From: Rostratula benghalensis
Lineage: Eukaryota; Chordata; Aves; Charadriiformes; Rostratulidae
Reading direction: 5' to 3'
DNA: 64,000 bases
Assembly: GCA_013399305.1 (NCBI GenBank)
Contig: VXAI01000193.1
Span: 1,176,035-1,240,034 of the forward strand
Shown here: positions 11,863 through 21,749 of the stretch, piece by piece
Numbering within the stretch: the stretch's first letter is position 1
How the letters are laid out: every line of letters starts with the position of its first letter
The notes under the pieces: generated by a model
Told to the model about the DNA's origin: nothing
Seen by the model: the letters and a program-made list of their open reading frames with translations, nothing else
Database searches by the model: none
Translations under genes and position numbers: made by a program

Positions 11863-14800
11863 TAGTAGTTCATCTCTGAATGTTACAACTAATAGTTTAA
11901 TGCTGCACTAGAATGCAAAGACTTTTTCTGCTAGAAACTTTGTTTTGCTGTTGTTTTTAACTACTTAAAAGGTATTACTTAGTTGTTAAAAGAGAATTTA
12001 TATATTTAATGTCCACTTGAAATTTCAGCATTTCAGTTTCTACTGAATCTACAAATAAGCCCAAATATTTTTCATGAAATAGTTTTTCTGGCCAAAAAAA
12101 AATATATATATAAACAGAGCAGTTTATTTCAAGTTCTGCATAGACAAATTTTTTTCTCTTTGCATTCTAAAGGAAGATAATTTCCCAGTCATCCAGATCT
12201 ACCAATATACTTTGCTTTGTATGAAATGCCATTTAGAAAAATAGTAACGCAACACACCTATCGCAGAAAAGTAAGTGGCAACAAAGGGGGGGGTTTTTGC
12301 ATCACTAGTCCAAATGTAAACACAAGTAAAAAAGAATACTTTTCATTAATCTAAACATGTAACATGTGTCCTGAGAAAGTGACTTAAAAAACATCTGGGA
12401 AAAAAAAAAGTCACCATTCCTTCAAATGAGCCATGAAAATTTCTGCGGGGTCGATGTAAGAAAAGTCCCTGAGGTGGTCACATGGCAATGCCAGTCTTCC
12501 AAGAGAACTAATAGGAATTAGTTTTTCAATAGTGTAAATCTATTTAATACGGCTGTCTCTACACTAGTGTCCAGAAGATACTTGGCAGACATCCATTCAG
12601 ATAAAGGGGCAACAGTACCTACTCAGGGAAATATAAAACAAAACCCATTACATCAACAATAAAAACCTTTTGAGTGATAAATTAAGATAGAATTTATCAA
12701 CCAAATGTCAGAAAATAACAAGTCTGACCTCACATTCTAGAAGCTGAAGATGTACTGAAATATTATCCATCAGTATTTGTAAATATTTGAAGACAATTAT
12801 ATACGTAAGAATAAGGAAACTTTTAAAACTACCTGTTTTCCCCACTCTGGAAGGGATAGCAAATCTCCCAGGTGAGAATTTACACCTACCAACAACAATC
12901 ATGCTGAGCTATGAAGAGCACAGAAAACCACTCCCCAGCAGGCTGTGACAGAATTTCCCCTCTTTCTCCAAAGCGTCGGGGTGACATCAGGCAAAGCAGA
13001 TCACAGACCTTCACGTTTCACTCTGAAGATGCACATTCATCAATAGTTCAAAGCTACAGAGTGATTTCCTCAAGGTCCTGAGAGGACACGGTATCCGAGA
13101 AGCCTACACCACTTCTTACACCATTATAATCCCTATTTTCATTTCCCTTCACCTCCACAAAGAGCAGGTGTAAATACAAGTAGAACTACAGGTGAGAAAA
13201 GAGTAAGTTGAAAGACCAAAAATTATATCCAAAACTTGTGTTCTCTGAGAAACAGTAGATAGAGGCCACCAACTAAGCTGAATACCAAAAAAAAATTAAA
13301 ATCCCCCAAAAATCTAGCCACACAACAACAAAAATCCAAAGACCAAACAAAAAACCCCTACCCTCAAGAAAGCAAGCTGATTTACATTTCTTTTGGAAAA
13401 GGAGTTAGTGTTACAAAACCATAAAAACCCCCTGCAGTTGCAGAGGAACTAAAGAAGGTACAACTTCCAAAAAACAGGAGAGGTTATCCTTCTGTTCTCC
13501 TCACAGAATTTCACTCTGAAAAATGACACATTTAATCATTATCCATTTCCACATCAGTAGACTTGAGGAGCAGAGGTGCATGACCTAATATCAAATGTTA
13601 TTTGTTCATTTCTGAGTAAAAGGACTTAGATGTGTCTCATACAATTCATTCCAAGTAGGTTTAAAAGTTTAAACGGGTGTACCTGCTCAGTGTGGTGTTA
13701 CTTTAAGATAAGGTAGTTCAAAACTATTCCCTTTTGGTCAGGGAGAAACTTCAGCAGACACACTTGTCCAGATCACTGGGAACCTTAGAAGAGAGAAATT
13801 AAGTAAACTTTTTTGTGTCCAAGGAAAGGACAAGTCCCTTGTGAAGGAAAAGTATCAGATGCACTTTGTACCTGAAAGGTATTTGATTCAGACAGTAAAC
13901 ATTTCCAAGGTACCTTAGGTGCAAAGAATAAACAACATCTGGTTGGAATTTATACTACCCCCTAGGAATTCACCACACCATTCGGTGTATCTATATAAAC
14001 TCAGAACAAGTAAATCCAATGGATTAGACTTACTGTTTCCTATGTCTTTTTTCACTAAGTTATCAGGGATGCATAACATGGCAAAATGAGAAACAGAAAT
14101 ATTGCTCTGGTTGAATTTTAATGATAAATGTTTTTTCTAAAAACAAAGAAAACTGGAGGGGAAAACAACTTCCTCATCTCTGCGTTCACCTGTGGACCTG
14201 TGCGCTATAGGTGGCTATCACCCCCTGTGGAAAAAAGGACATAGTGTTCTTAACAATCATTTTAGTTTATATGCTATGATTTTTGCTTTAAAATCCATTT
14301 TGACATCTCCAGCAGGAAATGCCCTACAAGTTTATAGTTGCCTTTAACAGCTGTAGTCAGATTGGTAGCACTTCCTTCCAAGGAACTTGTAGTTTAAGGA
14401 CACCATCACCAAAAGATGAAAGTAACCTACTCATCTTGAGAGCAGAGGAAGAAAGAAGGTTAGTAGATGAAGGACAGTCCACCTCCTTGGAATACAACCT
14501 CACACTACAAATCCACCACTTGCAAGAGCAGAGCAGAAAACATGTGCTGTAAGATGAAGAGGATTGTTGATACCACAGTGGAAAGACTCCGTTTACTGAC
14601 ATCAGTGTTTACACGGAGAGGTTTGCAACAGCGAGCGGGGAGTTACCCCACTTTGCCATAGCCTGTGCTATGGAAGTTCAATATTGAACAACCTACACCG
14701 CATGGGCAAGCCTGACTCATCAGTGTCCCCCAGTCACACTGGTTCTCCAAGTGGGAGGCACAGAGCAGGCTGCCAGCAACTGCAAGAGCTGGTAGAAAGC

Positions 14801-17800
14801 AATGCTTTGTACACACATACACACATAAACAGTCCCACTTCAAATAAATTTTCCAACGACCAACTTTGGAAAGACGGTGCAATTACATAAGCGCTCACAA
14901 AAATCAAATTTTAACTTGCTCAAAACCAAGAATTAGAATCTCCAGTTTGCTGAAATCAGTGCAAGTGTCAAATGGCATCAGGAGTGACAGGGCCCTGACT
15001 CACGTTTACAGAGAAAAAGAGCTGCTCGCTTCAGCCCCTCCGGCATCCCAGCATCTGCTCCAGCCTTCTCCCAGAGCCACTCACCCTGCAACTGAGTTGA
15101 CAGAAGAAAACATGATTGTACCTGAGTCAGTTCAGTTCAGTCGGCATCTTTGCTTAAACCCACCTTTTTGGGGAAGTTTACTTTGCCTGCCTGAACTGAA
15201 GCAGCTCAGGTGGAGACACGTTCCTCCCTGTGAAGTCCAAGAAGGGAGAGAGCTGGCAGAAAAGGGCAGCCAGAACTCACAGCAGCAAAGCAGCCAAGCT
15301 CCTCTCTACCACCGCTCTGGAACTTGTGAAGCTTGTGCAGCCATACAATACTTGCCATTTAACAACAAGATTAACTGGTATGTTTGTTTTACATATCCTA
15401 CTGGGTTAAATATGTCATTCAGCCTTCACTTTGCTTTCCTTTAACCTACAAAACCAGCACCCTCATACGACCGAAAGCTTAAAGGGTTCTTTTCTAAGTA
15501 TCTATTCCTAACTGAATACAAGCAGTAATATGAATTGCCTTAGATTTACCTCTCTTTATTGCACCAATAAAGGTCTTTACATATATGTATAAACAGTGGT
15601 TGAACTGGCTAAGTACAGCAGTGAGATCTGCCCTTCAGCTACAGATGCTACCTCTGCTCTGGGGAAAGGAATTTATTTTCCCAACTCTTCATGCACATTC
15701 CTTTACCTTAGCACTTAGTTTAAAAAAAAAAAAAAGAAAAAGTATGCCTGTGTAATAGGGCAAGGCAAAGGAGAAAAAGGAAGTTCAATATCGAGCCAAA
15801 TTTGCAAGAAAAGCAGCTGAATATCACAAGGTTAGAGTTAGGAAACACGTTTCCAAGATAATATAACTAGATTTTAAAGACAAGTAATTTGTGGTGCCTC
15901 ATCTTGAGCATTTTAAAATAGGCATTATTTTTAAGAATATGTCAAGCACGGCATGCCTCTTGGGAACCAAAAGTGCTTGCAATAATTCAGGTTACATTTA
16001 ATATACAAGTTACAGAAATAAAACTGCTTGTTATTTGCATTCTCTCCCTTTGGAAGGGGAGGCAGGCAGGAATTTTGCTTGAAAGCTTATGGTCTGTTGT
16101 TCTTTTAAGTAAATGCCTGACTTACCGCTTTGGAAATGAAAAAGAACAGTAAGTAATAAAAAGAATAAGTGGTGATGTACTTGGAGTATGTGAGAGGTAA
16201 AAGTTAACAGAGAGAATGGAATAAAACCACCCAAAAGAAGGAGCTGGAAAAAGCAAGTAGGAAAAAGCCAAGAAGCATGAATATGAAGAAACAAAGATTG
16301 CAAAGACATGGTTCAATGTCAAAAGTTATACAGGTCAAGTGTACAACATAAGTTTGCTTTTGCAGAGCTAGGATTTGTTGATTTGGAGAAATGCATTTCA
16401 CCCCTGCAGAGGTTTCCAAACTACGTGAGATTCAGCTCCAGATGAATGGGTGTCAAGAGTAAAATAAAAGAAGGGAGGGAAAATCATGTCAGAGGAACTA
16501 ATGAAGCCAAGAGGATAAAGGACAAGTGTTTATGTTACCATGATGCTTTCCCAGGACTTAGCTGTCAAAGTCATCTCTTTCCTACTCTCCCTCTTCACTG
16601 CCTACAACCAAGGAATGACTTGGAACATGAGTACTTGTTTTCCAGTTTCCAAAATCAAAGGGGACAAAAGAATTTATTTCAGTAGTAGCAAAAAGAGCAA
16701 ACAATTCCAAGAATATACTGGGTATCTTCCTCTGCAATGACAGCTTGACCTCACAATTCAGACACACAAGGCACGTGCCCATTTAAAAATCACTTTGCCC
16801 CATGTATATACGAAGGGCTGAAGCACATTTCTGTCATGTTCTCTAACTGGTAAATGAGCAGCTCATAACCAAATCAGCAAATGATGGCAGTGACACTCTT
16901 AACTCAAGATGTTATCCACTGGACAATAAATAGTAACTTCAGACTACTGTGAAGAGCCGCAATTAGAAACTGTTTCAAAGTAGCACTGCTTAATCAAAGG
17001 AGTCCTCTCTTTTTTTAGTGACATCAACAACCTTCTGCAGTTCAAACATCAAAACACCATTCTCATAATCTTAAGGTTTGTTTTTTAGTTAGCCTTCAGA
17101 GGATGAGTAATATTTTTTCCAGTGCAAGAGCTTTTTAAAGACCAAAAATCTACCTTATTATTATAAAAATGAAATATCATTGCCACCCTCTACTTTGATT
17201 TTCCTTAAAAGGAGAGTACAAGTGACACAAGAATGACTCAAAACCACTACAGACACACAGAATTTATATAGTTACATAAAGCAAATGATTTTTTTTCCCC
17301 TGCTTCAAGGCACCCAGTTAGAATAAGCACCAATTATATATCCAAATCCTGTACCTTGAGTAAAAACCTTGTCCGTGGCATACAGTTACACTGCAAACAG
17401 GCTCAAAGACAGGATAGAAATTGTAGTGTTCAACTCTGGCAGAGCATGCAACTCCCAGCAGTAATGAAATCAGAAGGTGATGAACAGCGAGCAGCTCACC
17501 CTGCTTCAGTGGTTCTGAATCAGGCAGCTGCAGAGAATATTTATCTCTAAAGCATCAAAGTGTTAAAATACACAAACAAGCTGTACACGCTGGCTTAAGT
17601 AAGTTTTACTATTGTGGTTATAAAACATCAGAGTTTTGATCCTACATTTCCATTCTGGTATTTACAGGAAGTCCAGAGCTTGCCTTCAGAGGTTCTGCTG
17701 AAGGTGATGATGAGAACGTGCTCAGACCCAAGCGTGAGCCCACACAAAAAAGCTTTCCAAAACTGGGCCTCATCGCAGCAAACAGAAGAGAGTAGCACCC

Positions 17801-19327
17801 AGTCCTGAGGCAATACTGTCAGGTTACACCTTTAATACCTCTTTAAAACCAGGAAAGCAAACACACTGGCAGTACGTGGATGCCATCACTCCCTGTGCTA
17901 TTTCAACTACTCAAAGGATGTTCAAGCAGCCTCACGATGTCTGCAGAAGATTTACAATTAATAAATCCCTCTAAAGTAATCTGGAGTCTGCTAAAGACAA
18001 TTCATCTGCTGAGCTCACGTATATATTTAGCCACTGGTTACCTGCTAAGCATTTTTACCTTCTTTACTGCTATCAGGGCATTAGGATGGTCTACATTTAA
18101 CCGGTAAAATTTAGGGTTTGCTAACATCACTGTTTGGACTCCAAGCAATGGACAACCTTTGTTGTTTAACTGTATCACTCAGCAAACCAAACAGAATTTC
18201 TGGTAGAGCACTGAAGCTTACTTATAAATAATAGTGTCTATTCAAGACAAAAACAGAAGCTGTACACGTATTTTGACGAATTTTTTCTGCCCCAAACCAC
18301 ACATCAAGCTATAATAGTTTAAAATGGGTAAAGTAGTACTGACTGTCTAAAAAGAATTCAATTATTTCTATAACAAGTGTTTTGGTAGTGGGAGCACCTT
18401 TGTACTCAGCATTTTTTAAAAAAATAAGTAAATAAAAGTTGAACTGTGTTGTTTATTTGTTCATATCAGGTATCTAATTTTTTATTGTCATGCCTAGTTA
18501 ATTTAACCACTCCAACATAAGTGCAAAAATCAGTATATTTGATTCACTACCACTGCATGTTCACTTCATATAGATCAAAAGGACTTTCGAAGATCCAGAG
18601 CAACACAGAAAAAAGCCCCAGTAGGATACAAGAATCCTGCTTAAAAAGAAAAAAACTAAAAAAACCACAACGCAACCAACCCTCCTCCCCTACAAAAAAC
18701 TACTCCAGAACAAACATAGCTTAAACTAAGACCAAACTCACATACAAGTTTTCATCACAAACAGAAAGTAATGCTGTTACCTAGTGGTGGAAAGCTAGGT
18801 ACACACAAAATTGTACAGGTCTGTCTTCTTTTTTTTTTTCTGACTTGGAATTCTCATCTACAAGCTACTAAATGACTTCAAGAGGGGGGAAAAAAAAAAA
18901 AAAAAGGACCTAATTCATAAACTAATGAAAGATATTGCTTTTCTTGCATTCAGTTGTGTCAAAGGGTCAGTATTTTTGCACCTGCCAGTTTTGATTCTCA
19001 GCCGAGTAATCGACAGACAAGAAGCTACATCATTTCCTGACAATCCCAAACCTGCTCTTTAATCCTTCTCTTGCAACATCAGCACGGGCTGGAAAACTGT
19101 GGTATGAAAGCTCTACACCCTAAATCCTCAAACATCAGTTTTCCACGGAGCGTGCTAACTGAAACAGGATCAATGCATCCCTCAGCATCTTATCAGAGCA
19201 CATTTTCAATTATATAAACAGATAATGAGCTGAATTCAGTCAGCGTTCTCTATGACAGCTGGATAAACATGTTTGCTTTCAGCCAGAAAATAACTAACTA
19301 GAGGAAGAGAAGGAAGATTTTAATGTC

Positions 19328-19333
19328 ACTTAC
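19328..19333 (-). other. ZDHHC14: Splice donor of ZDHHC14 coding exon 1
   Basis: On the minus strand the exon ends TTTGA and is followed by GTAAGT, a consensus donor. Reading through gives a stop (TAA) at once, and homology to ZDHHC14 also ends here. The intron phase is 2. Confidence 0.88.
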
Positions 19334-19584
19334 TCAAATGCAAAGAAGAGTCCACTGGTGACCAAGATGAGAACAAGAGTCAGGTAGAAGACTCCAGTCT
19401 GCCGAGCCATCATGATCCTCCCATTGCAGAAGAATTTGTTTCTTCCAGGAAAAACCTCCCATTTTCTCTTGGGAGCTGATTTCTTTTTCTTATGGGGAGA
19501 CTCCATGGGAGACGAAGAGCTGTGTGTGCTGATCTGACTGTACTCACAGTCTTTCATGGGCCCACTACCACCTCCAGGAGTCAT
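19334..19584 (-). CDS. ZDHHC14: ZDHHC14 first coding exon (palmitoyltransferase N-terminus)
   Basis: This exon encodes the first 83 residues plus two bases of an 84th codon of the DHHC-type protein acyltransferase ZDHHC14, which transfers palmitate to cysteines of membrane-associated proteins. The translation starts [17 protein letters not shown] and continues through a Ser-rich stretch (about 16-30), a basic cluster (KKKK at 32-35 and KRK at 39-41) and [20 protein letters not shown]. It then enters a first membrane segment at about residues 64-82. This closely matches the vertebrate ZDHHC14 N-terminus as I remember it. The exon ends within a Glu/Asp codon (GA) followed by the donor GTAAGT. 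The catalytic DHHC cysteine-rich domain lies in later exons outside the window. The ATG at 19,582-19,584 is the first in-frame ATG, but its Kozak context is weak (T at -3, A at +4). ATG codons at residues 10 and 27 are alternatives. Confidence 0.9.
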
Positions 19585-20280
19585 CAAGAGAGAGTAAATT
19601 GTGGGGAGAACCCCACCAAAAATATATACAATATGGGTATGTGCAAATATTCTTCTGACAGAGATAGCCCTCTCCACCAGCCCCAGTTAATAATAATAAA
19701 AAAAAGATTAAAAAAGTCTGCTACCAGACAAGCAATAGGTGTATCATGCAAATACCAGTTAACTCTTCAGAAACCAAAACTGTCACATGAGAAACACTGG
19801 AGAGGGATCCTTCCTTCCTCCACCACTTACAAAACCACGATGTAAGACAATCCTTTTTAAAACAACTTAGCGCAAAACAAAACCCCCTCAAAAAAAAAAA
19901 AAAAAGGTAATTATAAAGCAGTTAGGCTGTCCAAAAAAAAAAAAAAAATTAGTCTTTTTTTTCCAAGTTTATTTTCAAATAGGAGGGGTTTTTTTTTCCT
20001 CCTTCCCACACACACCCTGAGAGATCTCTCCGAGGGTCAGAAGGTTGGTCAAGGCAAGGTTTAGCAATCGAGTCTATCATTCATAGAGATTTGTTATAAT
20101 CCTCCTTTGCGCAGCAGATTTCCCTGCTAAAAAAAAAATAACCATTCCTAAAACGTTCCCTCAGGAGACACGCGTAACAAATCATTAAGCAAAACAAAAA
20201 TTAGAAAAAATAATTAAAAAAAAAAAAAAAAAAGCAAGGAGGGAAACCAGGCTGCAACTCCAGCTTCCGAGAAACACTTC
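19585..20280 (-). promoter_or_regulatory. ZDHHC14: Probable 5' UTR or 5' non-coding intron of ZDHHC14
   Basis: This AT-rich stretch lies between the ZDHHC14 start codon and the CpG island and holds A homopolymers near 19,890, 19,936 and 20,218. No coding sequence is seen. On the minus strand there is no acceptor directly before the ATG. An acceptor-like CTATCTCTGTCAG lies near 19,661. The leader could be continuous, or an upstream untranslated exon in the island could be spliced to a site near 19,660. The sequence alone does not decide. Confidence 0.45.
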
Positions 20281-20488
20281 AAGCTCTCTTCTTCCTGAAG
20301 CCGCGGTTCAGCGGGAAGCGGACGCCGCCGGGCGCAGACCGAGAGGGACCGGGGACCGCCGGGCTGCCCGCGGGCTCTTCTCCCTTCTCACGGCTCCACC
20401 GCAAGGGACTCTCCCGAGCCAGCCCGGGGCAGGGCCGGTCCCCGACAGACACCAGCGCCCCGGGAGCAGGTCCTCATTCTCCTTCCTT

Positions 20489-20515
20489 CCCTCCCTTCCT
20501 CCCTCCCTCCCTCCC
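20489..20515 (-). other. G-quadruplex motif on ZDHHC14 sense strand
   Basis: The plus strand has six CCC runs separated by one to five bases (20,489-20,515). On the minus strand, the sense strand of ZDHHC14, the 20,501-20,515 part is four G3 tracts with single-A loops. That is the most stable class of intramolecular quadruplex motif. It lies inside the promoter island and could be in the promoter or the 5' UTR. Confidence 0.75.
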
Positions 20516-20660
20516 GAACCGCTCCCCCGCCTCACGCTCCGCGCCCCGGGCGGCGCCGCCGCGCTTTAACCCCCGCCTCCCCCCTACACAACAGGTCCCC
20601 GCCGCCGCCTCATGCTCCCCAGCGCCTCAGCCCCGCCGGGCCGGCGGCCGTCGCGGATTT

Positions 20661-20691
20661 GGGGTGGGGAAGGGGAAGGCGAGGGGTGGGG
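20661..20691 (+). other. G-quadruplex motif, plus strand
   Basis: There are five GGGG runs within about 31 bases (20,661-64, 66-69, 72-75, 83-86 and 88-91) with short loops. This is the template strand for ZDHHC14, opposite to the motif 150 bp away. Confidence 0.65.
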
Positions 20692-21590
20692 AAAGAGAAG
20701 GAGAGGCTTCGCCGCCGGTGGGAGATCTCTGCTGGGGAACTTCTCCTTCCTCCCTTCCACCATCCTCGCCGCCCGCCTCAGGGCCGCCGCGGGCGGTCGC
20801 ACGCCGCCGCCGCCGCGCAGCCTCTCGCCCACGGCCCGCGGCGGTGCCGGGCCCCCCCACACACACACCCTGCCCCCTCCCTGCGGCGTCCCTGAGTTTC
20901 GCTGTGCTTTTGCCCGCAGCGAGGTGTGGAAAACGCCGGGCTCCCCGCACCACCAGCCGGAGAGCGGCGACTTTCCCTCCCCGCCTTTTCTCTTGCGGAG
21001 CCTCTATCCAGGTTTCTCCCCGGCAGCCAGACCCAGAAGCGGCAGCTGCCACCTCTTCATCTTCAGGGGGAGGCGGTAACCACCGCGGCGGCGGCCGCCC
21101 GCGGGAGGAGGAGGCGGCGAGGGACGGGACCACACAGACGCGCACCCCCCCCACCCCCCGCCGGTCCGTTCCCAGCGAGGGGGCAGCAGGTCCCCCCGCA
21201 CCACTCGCCGGCCCAGCCCAAGCCCCTTCTCCGGCCTAACTCTTCCCCATCGCCGCCTCCGCTGGTAGCGGGCCGGGGGCGCAGGGAAGCACGGCGGGTA
21301 CCCGCGCCGGAGTCCCCCGCTCCTGCCGCCTCCCCGCCCCCGCGGGACGCCGGCTTAGCCCTCCGCCTGCCCTCGGCCCACGCCGCTGAGCTGCGAGCGA
21401 GCTCTGCCGTCAGCCCCGGGCGGCGGCCCCGTCCTCCCCTGCTGCAGCTGCCGGGCCGAAGGCGAGCGAGTTGCGCGGGGCGAACGACAGCAAGAGACAA
21501 GCTCCGCCCGCCCGGCCCGACCGAGCGGCACCAGCCTCCCTCCTCGTGCGGGCTCCCACACGGCGGCTCAGGGGCGCGCCCCTCCGCCCG

Positions 21591-21605
21591 CTGGGAGTTG
21601 TAGTT
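21591..21605 (-). promoter_or_regulatory. ZNF143/THAP11-type motif, reverse orientation
   Basis: On the minus strand the sequence reads AACTACAACTCCCAG, matching the core of the ZNF143 (Staf/SBS) consensus ACTACAAnTCCCAG. The usual CATGC tail is replaced by CGGGC. It faces a second copy about 55 bp away. Confidence 0.7.
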
Positions 21606-21659
21606 TATCTACCGCGGTCCGGCGAAGAGGGTTCGGAGGCGGGAGGGCGGCAGGGAAGG

Positions 21660-21679
21660 ACTACAAGCCCCAGCATGCC
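21660..21679 (+). promoter_or_regulatory. ZNF143/THAP11-type motif, forward orientation
   Basis: The sequence ACTACAAGCCCCAGCATGCC is a near full-length match to the ZNF143/Staf binding element, which is common in CpG-island and bidirectional promoters close to the transcription start. It lies about 90 bp upstream of a strong plus-strand splice donor. Confidence 0.78.
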
Positions 21680-21749
21680 TTGCGAGGTGTCCCTGCGGGG
21701 CGGCGCGGGAGCGCGGGGAGGGCGGTTGCCGCCCCGTGTGGGGCTTGAG
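21680..21749 (+). ncRNA. Candidate first exon of a divergent non-coding transcript
   Basis: The sequence downstream of the ZNF143 motif ends at TTGAG followed by GTGAGT at 21,750, which pairs almost perfectly with U1 snRNA. This is the expected layout of a short first exon transcribed away from ZDHHC14. The 5' end is a guess from motif spacing. No acceptor or downstream exon is assigned, and no conserved reading frame is seen. Confidence 0.3.

Larger units (their letters stand above)
1..19333 (-). other. ZDHHC14: ZDHHC14 intron 1, partial (runs off left edge)
   Basis: This stretch follows the donor of the only ZDHHC14 exon in the window, so it is read as the 5' part of the first coding intron on the minus strand. 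The next coding exon is not present. It is AT-rich, with several A or T homopolymers of 15-23 bases, a G/T-rich tract near 545-603 and CR1 copies near 7.9, 8.9, 10.4 and 11.6 kb. The longest open frame here (14,866-15,444, plus strand) begins at TTG and has no recognisable domain. No other exon was recognised between 1 and 19,333. A very long first intron agrees with what is known of mammalian ZDHHC14. Confidence 0.75.

Noticed and set aside
14866..15444. 192-codon plus-strand open frame inside the ZDHHC14 intron
   Set aside because: It begins at TTG, has no domain or low-complexity logic of a known family, and lies in a large intron. A chance frame is more likely.
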